A DNA stretch of 64,000 nucleotides from Serratia marcescens (GTDB lineage Bacteria > Pseudomonadota > Gammaproteobacteria > Enterobacterales > Enterobacteriaceae): contig NZ_VFMJ01000001.1 of assembly GCF_006715005.1 (NCBI RefSeq), positions 1-64,000 of the forward strand. Reading direction: 5' to 3'. Shown here in pieces: positions 26,210 to 34,948 of the stretch (position 1 is the stretch's first letter; each line of letters opens with the position of its first letter). The position numbers and the translations under genes are program-made. Under the pieces are notes generated by a model. The model searched no databases, was not told the origin of the DNA, and saw nothing but the letters and a program-made list of their open reading frames with translations.

Positions 26210-27076
26210 ATGGGAACGCAGGAAAGTCATATCAGGGAATTGCTGGTCTGGATTGAAGACAACCTGACCAATCCACTGTCGTTGGATATCGTTTCCGCCA
26301 AGTCTGGCTATACGAAATGGTACCTGCAGCGTATGTTCAAGAAGCAGACCGGATTATCGTTAGCCTCGTATATCCGCGCTCGCCGCCTCTACCTCGCCGC
26401 CTTCGCCTTGCGTTTCACGCAGAAGAGCATCCTCGATATCTCGGTCGAATACCAATTCGATAACCAGCAGACGTTCTCGCGCTGTTTCAAGAAACACTTC
26501 GCCGAATCGCCCAGCGTGTATCGCCATGCCCGCAAGCAGGACTTCAGCAATCTGGTGCGTTCGCTGGCGGCCAGCCAGCCCGGCGATATTCAGGTTGAAC
26601 GCGTCAGCATTGCCAGAGGGCAATATGCCTTTCACGGCAAACATTACGCGTACCATCTGGATATCGAGAAGCTGGACAAGTCGCACCTGCCGCAGCGCAG
26701 TGCGCTGCGTGGGCAGTTCTATACCTTGCTGGGTGAGCGCCCGGCACAAACCTATTCGTTTACCCAGCTGGTGCCGGACGGCGAGCGGGTCAGGGTCGAT
26801 TATACCCTGGGCGTGACGACGGAATACCCGCTGCGCGAAGGCGTGGTGCTGGAGGCGCTGCCGGAGATCCACGGCGAATTTTGCCGTTTTCGCTATTCCG
26901 GCAAGCCGGTGGCACTCAACGATCACATCATTAAAATCTACACGCAGGTGTTGCCCGAAATGGGGCTGGCCCGCGGTGACGGGCCGGACATTACGGTGTT
27001 TAGCTATTCGCTGAGCGGGAAAGAGGAACTGCATCTGGAGCTGCAACATTTGGTGCCGGTGGTGCCGCTGCACTGA
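26210..27076 (+). CDS. Rob/SoxS-like AraC family regulator
   Basis: A 288-residue regulator with the DNA-binding domain at the N-terminus. Two helix-turn-helix units lie in residues 7-105 (SLDIVSAKSGYTKWYLQRMFKKQTG and SILDISVEYQFDNQQTFSRCFKKHF). From about 115 to 288 there is a GyrI-like ligand-binding domain. This order is that of Rob rather than of typical AraC proteins. Rob proteins respond to bile salts and hydrophobic compounds and activate mar/sox/rob genes. The gene is a single unit, convergent with the xdhC-like gene, and their ends overlap by 77 bases. It may be a Rob paralogue controlling the neighbouring molybdoenzyme locus, which is an inference. Confidence 0.75.
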   Translation: MGTQESHIRELLVWIEDNLTNPLSLDIVSAKSGYTKWYLQRMFKKQTGLSLASYIRARRLYLAAFALRFTQKSILDISVEYQFDNQQTFSRCFKKHFAESPSVYRHARKQDFSNLVRSLAASQPGDIQVERVSIARGQYAFHGKHYAYHLDIEKLDKSHLPQRSALRGQFYTLLGERPAQTYSFTQLVPDGERVRVDYTLGVTTEYPLREGVVLEALPEIHGEFCRFRYSGKPVALNDHIIKIYTQVLPEMGLARGDGPDITVFSYSLSGKEELHLELQHLVPVVPLH

Positions 27077-28052
27077 TCCCGTCGGCGGCCGGCAGCCGGT
27101 TTTTTTGCTGCACGATCGCTGCCATCACCGCCAGGGCGATCTCCGCCGGGGTTTTGCTGCCCAGCGGCAGGCCGATCGGCGCATGGATGCGTTCCAGCTC
27201 CTGCGGCGTGAATTCGGCAATCTGCTGCAAACGCTGGCGCCGCCGCGCGCTGTTTCTGAGCGAGCCCATGGCGCCGATGTAAAACGCCGGGGTGTGGATC
27301 GCTTCCATCAGCGTCAGGTCGTCCATGCGCGGATCGTGGGTCAGCGCCACGACGGCGGTATTGGCGTGGCATCCCCCTTCTTCAATAAATTTGGCCGGAA
27401 ACTGGCGCAGCAGCGTCACGCCCGGTTTCAGCTCGGCGGCAAAGTTATCCAGCGCCTCCGGGCGGTTCTCGCACACCAGCACCTCAAACCCCAGCGCCAC
27501 GGCGAAATCGGCGCAGTACAGCGCTACGCTGGACAGCCCGGCGATCAGCAGGCGCGGCGCGGCCGCGATGTGCAGGGTGATCTGCTCGAGCCGGCGTTCG
27601 ACCTGCGTAGCGCTGGTGAAGTGGCTTTGCTCGAGGCTGTGGCAGGCGTTGGGCAGCGTCAGGCGTTTGATCAACGCGTGATGCCCTTCCAGCGCGCCGG
27701 CGATGCGTTGCAGGTAAGCGATGCTGTCTTCACCCGCCGGCAGGTATTCGATCAGCACGTCCAGCACGCCGCCGCAGGGCAGCGCCACGTTGGGCGTCAT
27801 GCCGCCTTCGCCGTAACGGATCACCTGGCTGGATGCCTGGTACGCCCCGCCGGCCACGCGCCGCAGAAAATCCTCCTCCACGCAGCCGCCCGACAGCGAA
27901 CCGCTGTAGCGGCCGTCGCGGGTCGCCGCCATCAACGCGCCCGGCGAGCGCGGCGAAGAGCCGTAGGTGCTGAGCACGGTGCATAACCAGACCGGCTGTT
28001 GCTGCAGCCAGCTTATCGCCTGGCTGACCACGGTGACATCAAGATGTTGCAT
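27000..28052 (-). CDS. XdhC/CoxI family molybdenum cofactor insertion protein
   Basis: A 350-residue protein that delivers sulfurated, cytosine-type molybdenum cofactor to hydroxylases. The N-terminal XdhC_CoxI domain (LSTYGSSPRSPGALM, SLSGGCVEE) is followed by a Rossmann domain (LIAGLSSVALYCADFAVALGFEVLVCENRPEA and YIGAMGSLRN). The last 30 residues are a low-complexity Ala/Pro tail that overlaps the end of the convergent AraC gene, probably a run-on extension. It starts 8 bases after the mocA-like stop and is divergent from the molybdoenzyme operon it presumably serves. Confidence 0.88.
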   Translation of the reverse strand: MQHLDVTVVSQAISWLQQQPVWLCTVLSTYGSSPRSPGALMAATRDGRYSGSLSGGCVEEDFLRRVAGGAYQASSQVIRYGEGGMTPNVALPCGGVLDVLIEYLPAGEDSIAYLQRIAGALEGHHALIKRLTLPNACHSLEQSHFTSATQVERRLEQITLHIAAAPRLLIAGLSSVALYCADFAVALGFEVLVCENRPEALDNFAAELKPGVTLLRQFPAKFIEEGGCHANTAVVALTHDPRMDDLTLMEAIHTPAFYIGAMGSLRNSARRRQRLQQIAEFTPQELERIHAPIGLPLGSKTPAEIALAVMAAIVQQKNRLPAADGISAAAPPAPNVAAPDAVPLSRSANS

Positions 28053-28060
28053 AGGTGAAT

Positions 28061-28645
28061 TTACTCGCTGGCCGGGAGTTGCGATGGAAGATCAATATCC
28101 TGCACGACGCCGGGGTGCTCAAGCGGCAGCAGGTGTACCGCCGCGCCTTGCAGCAGTTCACGGGCGCCATTATCGCCGCGCAGTTGGCAAAGCGGTTTGC
28201 GCAATCGGGCGGAAAAGCCAACCGGGTGACCGGGCTGTTGCGCATAACAGGGGCGCACGATCGGGTGCTGCCGTAAGGCATCCGCCACCTGCCGGAAAAC
28301 CTCGGCGTTGACGAACGGCATATCGGCCAGGTGGATCAGCCAGCCCTGCCAGTGCGGCGTGGCCGCAACGCCCGCGGCGATCGAGTCGCCGAGGCCCGCG
28401 CTGGCGAGCAGGGTGACCGGCACCTGCTTGGCGGCGCAGGCTGCCAGCACCGGCAGATTATCCGGTCGGGTCACCACCTGTACCGGCAGGCCGGAGGCCA
28501 GCGCCTGGCGCAGGGTGTGTTCGAACAGCGATCGCCGCTCGCCCGTCGCATCGGCAAATCCGGCGTTTAATTTGTTGCCCTGGCCGCCGGCCTGAATAAA
28601 GCGCTCCCCGCGTCCGGCGGCGGTAATGACAATGCCCGTGGTCAT
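28061..28645 (-). CDS. MocA-like molybdenum cofactor cytidylyltransferase
   Basis: A 194-residue nucleotidyltransferase with the N-terminal VITAAGRGERF motif, GLGDSIAAGV, the metal-binding LADMPFV and the RPCYAQQPGHPVGF segment typical of MocA/MobA enzymes acting on molybdopterin. Proteins of this type attach CMP to Mo-MPT to give the MCD cofactor used by periplasmic xanthine-oxidase-family enzymes. It is first of a two-gene operon with the xdhC-like gene. Confidence 0.85.
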   Translation of the reverse strand: MTTGIVITAAGRGERFIQAGGQGNKLNAGFADATGERRSLFEHTLRQALASGLPVQVVTRPDNLPVLAACAAKQVPVTLLASAGLGDSIAAGVAATPHWQGWLIHLADMPFVNAEVFRQVADALRQHPIVRPCYAQQPGHPVGFSARLRKPLCQLRGDNGARELLQGAAVHLLPLEHPGVVQDIDLPSQLPASE

Positions 28646-28753
28646 GGTTGAAGTCCGCGTTTGCGCAAATTATTTATTAGCCTACAAACTACCTGTGTTT
28701 TGCAAATGTTTTTTTGTTGAAAACAGCCTGTTAATCATCACATAATTTTAGTT

Positions 28754-28769
28754 ATAAGCATATGCTTAT
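28754..28769. promoter_or_regulatory. 16-bp perfect palindrome between the mocA-like and molybdoenzyme operons
   Basis: ATAAGCATATGCTTAT reads identically on both strands. It lies 84 bases upstream of the molybdoenzyme start and about 108 bases upstream of the mocA-like start, so one dimeric regulator could serve both directions. The regulator is unidentified. Confidence 0.55.
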
Positions 28770-28853
28770 GACGTCTACGGCAAGGTCGTCAGCGTTTGCG
28801 CAACAACACCGCGAACAAAAACCAATTACAAGAAAGACGTGAAGGACTTATTT

Positions 28854-31643
28854 ATGAGCAATTTCAACCCGTCGCGGCGCCGCTTTATCAAAAGCGCCGT
28901 GATTGCGGGGGTGTCTGTGTATCTCGCACCCCTGTACAGCCGCGCCTATGCCGCGCTGTTCGAGCAAAAAATCCTCCAGTCACCCAACTGGGATCCGCAG
29001 ACCAAACGCGTCCGTTTCCGTATCGATGGCCGCGCCAAGGTCATGGGGCAGAAGGTGTTCGCGCGCGATATCCGCGCGGTGGACATGCCGCACTGGCCGC
29101 AGAAACAGGCGCACGCCTTCATTCTGCGCGTCACCAAAGCCGACCGACTGTTCGAAGGGGTCGATCTGTCGCTGTTGGGGGACGACCTGCAGCCGGATCG
29201 CCTGGTGACGGCGGAAGATCTGGCGCGCGATGGCCTGGCCTTCCCGGCGTTCTACGGTGACGACATGCTGCTGCCGAGCGGCAAAACCCCGGCCTACCTC
29301 GGCCAGGCGGTGGCGATCCTGATCTATCACGACTTCGCCCGTTTCCGCTTCGCCAAGGACAAGCTGAAATTTCGTGAAGAAACCATCAAATACGGCGCGG
29401 TCACCGGCCCGCTGGAGCGCGATCCCTGGGGCAGCTTCCGCTATGTGCGGGTGGGGGGCGATCAACCGTTCGACGACGATCGCTTCTCCAGCCTGAAGGA
29501 CACGCCAATCTTCCCGGTATCGATGAAAAAACACCTGCCGGTGTGGCCGGAAGGGCGCGAGGGCGGCAAGCTGGATCAGGAAGGCATGCGCTATGCGGGC
29601 CAGATCGCCGACGAGATGGCAAACCCGCCGGCCGATTGGCTGGTGATGTCACGCCGCTACACTACGCAGTCGATCGATACCTCGGCGCTGGAGCCGGACA
29701 ACGCCAACGGCTGGTTCGACGCCGAGACGCAAACCCTGCATCTGGTGGTGCCGACCCAGTCGCCGCAGGAAGTGGCAGACGAGATGCCGCGCATGCTGGC
29801 CAAGCGCAACCCGCCGGTGAAACAGCTGATCCTGCACCCGTGCTACACCGTGGGCTACGGCTCGAAAGATCACTACAACTTCCCCTATTACGGCGCAGTG
29901 GCGGCGATGTACGGCGACGGCCACCCTGTGCGCCTGGCCAATGACCGCTTCGAGCAGTTCCAGACGGCGCTGAAGCGCCACGCGTTCGACATGAACTATC
30001 GCATCGCGGTGAATCGCCAGACCGGCGTTATGCAGTCGTTCCTCGGTGACATGACGGCGGACGGCGGCGGCCGCAGCAACTTTACCCCTTCGGTGGTGAT
30101 GGTCGGCGCGACCGCCGCCCAGTCGATTTACTACTTCCCGAAAAGCGATCTGTCGTCGGTCGGGCTGGCCTCACGCGCCATCGACGCCGGTTCGGCGCGC
30201 GGTTACGGCACGCTGCAGAGCATGGCCGCCACCGAGATGATGGTGGATGAGCTGGCCGCCGAACTGAAGATCGACCCGATCGAGTTCCGCCTGCGCAACG
30301 TGCTGAAATCCGGCATGAAAAACACCCAGGGGGCGATCCCGGCCGGTGCGATCCGCGCCGATGAAGTGCTGGAGAAGGCGGCGAAGCATGAGATGTGGCT
30401 CAAGCGCGCCGAACGCAAGGCCGAGTTTGAGAGCCGCCATCCCGGCAAGCGCTATGGCGTTGGCTTCGGCTGCGTGCAGAAAGACTTCGGCACCGGGGCG
30501 GAAACCTCGTTCGCCCGGGTGGAGCTGAGTGAAGACGGCCGCATCACGCTGCATCACAGCGGCGCGGAGATGGGCACCGGCATGTCGACCTCGCAGTCGG
30601 TGCTGTGCGCGCAGTGGCTGGGCAAGCCGGCCGACGAAGCGCACTTCTCGGTCACCGACTGGTCGGTACTGCCGATGGTCACCAGCGGCGATCCTTACCT
30701 GATGTCGCAAGAAGAGCAGGACAAGCTGCAAACCAACCCCAACTGGACGCCGAGCTACTGTTCGCCGTCCAGCGCCAGCAACTCGGCCTATTACTTCTCG
30801 CACAGCACCCGCGAAGCGGCGCGCCTGATCTTCGATCACGGCCTGTGGCCGGCGGCGATGGCGCTGTGGCAGGCCGGCATCGGCGGCGGCCAGGCGGCGC
30901 CGCTGGTGGTGCGGCGTGAAGATGCGCGTTGGGTCGAAGGCGGCCTGACGGCGGCGGGCATGTCGGTGCTGAGCCTCGAGCTGTTGGCCAAGACGGCTTA
31001 TCAGATGGGCGGCGTCACCGGCGCTGCGGTGCACGTGTTCAACCGCTGGCAGTGGGCGGAGGCCGATTTCACGCTGAACGGCAAAAGCGAACGCCTGCCG
31101 GTCGACGGCATGGCGCTGCGCATCGCCGGCGGCGAATTCAAACCGCTGGCGCGCGGGCAGGCCTACTACCCGCCAACCCAGCGCAACAATGCGGCGGTGA
31201 CCTACTACAGCGCTGTCGGCACGCTGGCGGAAGTGGCGGTGGATATCGCCACCGGCCAGGTGGAATTGCTGAATCACCATTCGATCATGGAGTGCGGCAA
31301 CCTGATCGTGCCGGAACTGGTTTCCGGTCAGCTGCAGGGCGGGCTGGCGATGGGGATCGGCCATGCGCTGCACGAATATTTACCGCTGTACGAAGACGGC
31401 CCGGGCAACGGCACCTGGAACTTCAACCGTTACCACCTGCCGCGCGCCAGCGACGTGGCGGTGTGGAAACAGAGCGGCGACATCCTGCCGGCGCTGTCGG
31501 AAACCGATCCGCCGAAAGGCATGGCGGAGGTGGTGATGATCCCGATCGTGGCCGCGCTGGTCAACGCCATCGCCGACGCCACCGGCCACCGTTTCCGTGA
31601 TTTGCCCGTTCGTGCAGAAAATATTCGTGAGGTATTACAATGA
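28854..31643 (+). CDS. Periplasmic molybdopterin-binding oxidoreductase subunit (IorB type)
   Basis: A product of 929 residues from ATG 28854, with AAGGA 6 bases upstream. A twin-arginine signal SRRRFIKSAVIAGVSVYLA is followed by AYAA, so the folded enzyme with cofactor is exported. The rest is the large xanthine-oxidase-family subunit in the isoquinoline 1-oxidoreductase beta form, including DAGSARGYGTLQSMAATEMM and a C-terminal block with EVVMIPIVAALVNAI. Such enzymes hydroxylate aldehydes or N-heteroaromatics and need a separate 2Fe-2S subunit, which is the next gene with a 4-base overlap. There is no FAD subunit, so electrons probably pass to the cytochrome c. The substrate is not predictable from sequence. 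Confidence 0.85.
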   Translation: MSNFNPSRRRFIKSAVIAGVSVYLAPLYSRAYAALFEQKILQSPNWDPQTKRVRFRIDGRAKVMGQKVFARDIRAVDMPHWPQKQAHAFILRVTKADRLFEGVDLSLLGDDLQPDRLVTAEDLARDGLAFPAFYGDDMLLPSGKTPAYLGQAVAILIYHDFARFRFAKDKLKFREETIKYGAVTGPLERDPWGSFRYVRVGGDQPFDDDRFSSLKDTPIFPVSMKKHLPVWPEGREGGKLDQEGMRYAGQIADEMANPPADWLVMSRRYTTQSIDTSALEPDNANGWFDAETQTLHLVVPTQSPQEVADEMPRMLAKRNPPVKQLILHPCYTVGYGSKDHYNFPYYGAVAAMYGDGHPVRLANDRFEQFQTALKRHAFDMNYRIAVNRQTGVMQSFLGDMTADGGGRSNFTPSVVMVGATAAQSIYYFPKSDLSSVGLASRAIDAGSARGYGTLQSMAATEMMVDELAAELKIDPIEFRLRNVLKSGMKNTQGAIPAGAIRADEVLEKAAKHEMWLKRAERKAEFESRHPGKRYGVGFGCVQKDFGTGAETSFARVELSEDGRITLHHSGAEMGTGMSTSQSVLCAQWLGKPADEAHFSVTDWSVLPMVTSGDPYLMSQEEQDKLQTNPNWTPSYCSPSSASNSAYYFSHSTREAARLIFDHGLWPAAMALWQAGIGGGQAAPLVVRREDARWVEGGLTAAGMSVLSLELLAKTAYQMGGVTGAAVHVFNRWQWAEADFTLNGKSERLPVDGMALRIAGGEFKPLARGQAYYPPTQRNNAAVTYYSAVGTLAEVAVDIATGQVELLNHHSIMECGNLIVPELVSGQLQGGLAMGIGHALHEYLPLYEDGPGNGTWNFNRYHLPRASDVAVWKQSGDILPALSETDPPKGMAEVVMIPIVAALVNAIADATGHRFRDLPVRAENIREVLQ

Positions 31644-32194
31644 GCATTAAAACCCAGCCGATCTCCCTGACCATCAACGAGAAGCAATACGGCCCGATCG
31701 AGGTGCCGGAAGGCTTGATGATGATCGATTTCCTGCACGAGTACCTTGACCTGACCGGTTCGCGCCTCGGCTGCGGGCAGGGCATTTGCCACGCCTGCGT
31801 GGCGATCGTCGATCACCCGAGCGGCACCAGCGAAGAGGTGCGCACCTGCATTACCGGCGCGCATTTCTTCAACGGCAAGAAAGTGCGTACCGTCGAAGGC
31901 CACGCCAAGGTGGACGAGCAGGGCGAGGTGGTTGAACTGTCGCCGATCCAGCAGGCGTTTCTGGAGCACTACAGCTTCCAGTGCGGCTACTGCACGCCGG
32001 GCTTCGTCAACGCCGCCACCATTTTCGTGGAAAAGCTCAAGCGTGAACCTATCGCTCGCGAACAGCTGGAAAGCGCCATCGAGCAGGCGCTGGACAGCCA
32101 CATCTGCCGCTGCACCGGTTATGTGCGTTACTACGAAGCGGTGCGCGACGTGGTGCTGAAAACGCCGGGCCTGCTGAAGGAGACGGCGCAATGA
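31640..32194 (+). CDS. 2Fe-2S subunit of the molybdenum hydroxylase (IorA type)
   Basis: A 184-residue protein with two iron-sulfur clusters: a plant-type cluster at Cys45, Cys50, Cys53 and Cys70 (GCGQGICHAC, RTC) and a second at Cys115, Cys118, Cys156 and Cys158 (CGYC, CRC). It has no signal peptide of its own and is presumably carried out by the Tat signal of its partner. It overlaps the genes on both sides by 4 bases, giving a tightly coupled three-gene operon. Confidence 0.92.
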   Translation: MSIKTQPISLTINEKQYGPIEVPEGLMMIDFLHEYLDLTGSRLGCGQGICHACVAIVDHPSGTSEEVRTCITGAHFFNGKKVRTVEGHAKVDEQGEVVELSPIQQAFLEHYSFQCGYCTPGFVNAATIFVEKLKREPIAREQLESAIEQALDSHICRCTGYVRYYEAVRDVVLKTPGLLKETAQ

Positions 32195-33426
32195 AAAAAC
32201 GTCTCGCAGTATTGATTGTGCTGGTGGCGATCGTGGTGATTGCGCTGCTGTGGTGGCGGGAAAACCGGCGTTACGACGGCCCGGTGCAGCAGGTGAGCGC
32301 CGGCGCCGAACAGATCGCCCGCGGCCGCTATCTGGCGCAGGCCGCCGACTGCGCCGCCTGCCATACCGCCAGCGGCGGGGCGCCGTTGGCCGGTGGCTAT
32401 CCGCTGGACACGCCGTTTGGCACGATTTACGGCAGCAACCTGACGCCGTCGGCCGACCACGGCATCGGGCGCTGGACCAAGGACGACTTCTTCCTGGCGC
32501 TGACGCAGGGCGTGGCGCCGGGCGGGCGACACCTGTACCCGGCGATGCCTTACACCTCGTACAAGGGCATATCGCGTCAGGATGCCGACGACATCTACGC
32601 TTACCTGATGACGCGCCCGGCGGTGGACGTCGCCATTCCGGCCAATGAGATGCCGTTCCCGTTCAACCAGCGCATGGCGCTGATCGGCTGGAACCTGCTG
32701 TTCCGTAGCCAGGATCCGCTGCCGGCCAGTTCGCAGGGCAACTCGCCGCAATGGCAGCGCGGCCGCTATCTGGCCGACGTGCTGGGCCACTGTGGCGAAT
32801 GCCACACGCCGCGCGGCGCACTGGGGCAGATGGATCTCGCTAAGCCGATGCAGGGCGGCGATCTCGGCCGCTTCATGGCGCCGGACATTACGCCGCACGG
32901 CCTGGCGCAGCGCGGCTGGACGCCGCAGGACGTCAGCCGCTTCCTCAGCACCGGCCTCGCGCCGCAGGGTTCCGCCTTCAGCGAGATGCACATGGTGGTG
33001 GATCTTAGCACCCGTCATTTGACGCCGGAAGACCATCAGGCGCTGGCGCTGTATTTGATGGGCGAGCAGCCGCCGGCGGCGGTGCCGGTGAAAATGGGCC
33101 AGGGCAGCGATAGCGGGCGTATGGTCTATCTGGATCAGTGCGCCGGCTGCCATGCGCGCGAAGGCGAGGGCAAACCGCACGTCGCACCGGCGATGCGTGA
33201 TAACGCCACGCTGCGTCAGGCAGACGGCAAGAACCTGATCGTGTCGGTGCTGGATGGCCTGCCGGCCCAGCAGTTCCCGAACGATGAAAGCATGCAGAGC
33301 ATGCCGGGCTTCGGCGAGCGGCTGAGCGATGCCGACGTGGCGGAACTGGTGAATTACCTGCGCGTGACCTGGGGCGGCTTGCCGGCGGACGTCACCGCCG
33401 AGCAGGTGAAGGCGCTGCGCAAGTAA
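32191..33426 (+). CDS. Triheme cytochrome c subunit
   Basis: A 411-residue protein with an N-terminal membrane anchor or uncleaved signal (KRLAVLIVLVAIVVIALLWW, residues 3-22) and three CxxCH heme sites: CAACH at 54-58, CGECH near 201 and CAGCH near 316. It resembles the cytochrome subunits of membrane-bound alcohol and aldehyde dehydrogenases that pass electrons to the quinone pool or terminal oxidase. It completes the operon: substrate oxidation at Mo, transfer through two 2Fe-2S clusters, then out through c-type hemes in the periplasm. Confidence 0.9.
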   Translation: MKKRLAVLIVLVAIVVIALLWWRENRRYDGPVQQVSAGAEQIARGRYLAQAADCAACHTASGGAPLAGGYPLDTPFGTIYGSNLTPSADHGIGRWTKDDFFLALTQGVAPGGRHLYPAMPYTSYKGISRQDADDIYAYLMTRPAVDVAIPANEMPFPFNQRMALIGWNLLFRSQDPLPASSQGNSPQWQRGRYLADVLGHCGECHTPRGALGQMDLAKPMQGGDLGRFMAPDITPHGLAQRGWTPQDVSRFLSTGLAPQGSAFSEMHMVVDLSTRHLTPEDHQALALYLMGEQPPAAVPVKMGQGSDSGRMVYLDQCAGCHAREGEGKPHVAPAMRDNATLRQADGKNLIVSVLDGLPAQQFPNDESMQSMPGFGERLSDADVAELVNYLRVTWGGLPADVTAEQVKALRK

Positions 33427-33440
33427 GCGGCGTTCAGGCG

Positions 33441-33479
33441 AAAAAAATGGCCCGCATCTGCGGGCCATTTTATTTATTG
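33441..33479. terminator. Bidirectional terminator between the cytochrome gene and aroP
   Basis: AAAAAAATGGCCCGCA / TGCGGGCCATTTTATTT forms a strong stem with A/T tails on both sides and serves two convergent units. Confidence 0.85.
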
Positions 33480-33493
33480 TGCGGTCACGGGAT

Positions 33494-34873
33494 TCAACGG
33501 CTGGTGACGCCGTCGACGCGTTGGCTGCGCTGTTTGATGGCGTAACCGACGGCCAGGATCGCCACCCATACCGGGATCAGCAGCACCGAGATTTGAATGC
33601 CCGGCGTCAGGTACATGATCACCAGGATGCCGGCCATGAACAGCAGGCACAGATAGTTGCTGAACGGGTACCAGAACGCTTTGAACTTCGGCACCACGCC
33701 TTCGCGGTTTTTGGCGGCGCGGAATTTCAGGTGCGCCAGGCTGATCATCGCCCAGTTGATCACCAACGCCGATACCACCAATGCCATCAGCAGTTCGAAG
33801 GCGCGGCCCGGAATCAGGTAGTTAATCAGCACGCACAGCGCGGTGGCGAGGGCGGAGATGCCGATGGCCACTACCGGTACGCCGCGGCCGTCGACCTTCA
33901 GCAGGCTTTTCGGGCCGTTGCCCTGCTGCGCCAGGCCATACAGCATGCGGCTGTTACAGTAGACGCAGCTGTTGTACACCGACAGCGCAGCGGTGAGCAC
34001 CACGACGTTCAGCACGGTCGCCACCAGGTTGCTGTTCAGCGCGTGGAAGATCAGCACGAACGGGCTGCCGCCTTCAACCACTTTGCCCCACGGGTACAGC
34101 GACAGCAAAATGGCCAGCGAACCGATATAGAAGATCAGGATGCGGTAGATCACCTGATTGGTGGCTTTCGGAATGCTCTTTTGCGGGTTGTCGGCTTCGG
34201 CGGCGGTGATACCGACCAGCTCGAGGCCGCCAAAGGAGAACATGATCACCGCCATCGCCATCACCAGGCCCATGAAGCCGTTCGGGAAGAACCCGCCCTG
34301 CGCCCACAGGTTGGTGACGGTGGCTTCCGGGCCGCCCATGCCGCTGAACAGCAGGTAGGCGCCGAACACGATCATGCCGATAATCGCCACCACCTTGATG
34401 ATGGCGAACCAGAACTCCATCTCGCCGTAAACTTTAACGTTGGCGAGGTTGATGGCGTTAATCGCCAGGAAGAACACTGCGGCGGAGACCCAGGTAGGGA
34501 TCTCCGGCCACCAGTACTGCACGTAGATACCGACCGCGGTCAGCTCCGCCATTGCCACCAGGACATACAGCACCCAGTAGTTCCAGCCGGAGGCAAAGCC
34601 GGCGAAGTTGCCCCAGTATTTGTAGGCGAAGTGGCTGAAGGAACCGGCGACCGGCTCTTCCACCACCATTTCCCCCAGCTGGCGCATGATCAGAAACGCG
34701 ATGAAGCCGCCGATGGCGTAGCCGAGAAGCACTGACGGGCCGGCCATTTTTATTGTTTGAGCGATACCGAGAAATAGCCCGGTGCCGATTGCGCCACCTA
34801 AGGCGATGAGCTGAATATGGCGGTTTTTCAGGCCGCGTTTCAGCTGGTCACCATGCTGTTGACCATCCATCAA
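33494..34873 (-). CDS. aroP: Aromatic amino acid transporter AroP
   Basis: A 459-residue inner-membrane permease of the amino acid/polyamine/organocation family that imports Phe, Tyr and Trp by proton symport. The N-terminus MMDGQQHGDQLKRGLKNRHIQ is almost that of E. coli AroP. About 12 hydrophobic helices follow, including the family's GGAIGTGLFLG in helix 1. It is divergent from pdhR, as in E. coli. TyrR-like boxes 35-75 bases upstream of the start suggest TyrR repression with aromatic amino acids. Confidence 0.95.
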   Translation of the reverse strand: MMDGQQHGDQLKRGLKNRHIQLIALGGAIGTGLFLGIAQTIKMAGPSVLLGYAIGGFIAFLIMRQLGEMVVEEPVAGSFSHFAYKYWGNFAGFASGWNYWVLYVLVAMAELTAVGIYVQYWWPEIPTWVSAAVFFLAINAINLANVKVYGEMEFWFAIIKVVAIIGMIVFGAYLLFSGMGGPEATVTNLWAQGGFFPNGFMGLVMAMAVIMFSFGGLELVGITAAEADNPQKSIPKATNQVIYRILIFYIGSLAILLSLYPWGKVVEGGSPFVLIFHALNSNLVATVLNVVVLTAALSVYNSCVYCNSRMLYGLAQQGNGPKSLLKVDGRGVPVVAIGISALATALCVLINYLIPGRAFELLMALVVSALVINWAMISLAHLKFRAAKNREGVVPKFKAFWYPFSNYLCLLFMAGILVIMYLTPGIQISVLLIPVWVAILAVGYAIKQRSQRVDGVTSR

Positions 34874-34907
34874 TCTAACCCTCTGTCGTTGTGAATGCCC
34901 ACATGCC

Positions 34908-34948
34908 TGTAAAGCAGTGGTTACGATGTGTGTTTTGTTTTATTTACG
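34908..34948. promoter_or_regulatory. Two adjacent TyrR-like boxes upstream of aroP
   Basis: TGTAAA-N6-GTTACG (34908-34925) and TGTTTT-N6-TTTACG (34931-34948) compare with the TyrR consensus TGTAAA-N6-TTTACA. Their centres are 23 bases apart, which fits 22-bp boxes separated by one base, the arrangement known for paired TyrR sites. Both are imperfect. Confidence 0.5.

Noticed and set aside
33479-34735. A 418-codon forward frame antisense to aroP
   Set aside because: Continuous His/Asp/Gln-rich translation, the complement of a membrane protein.
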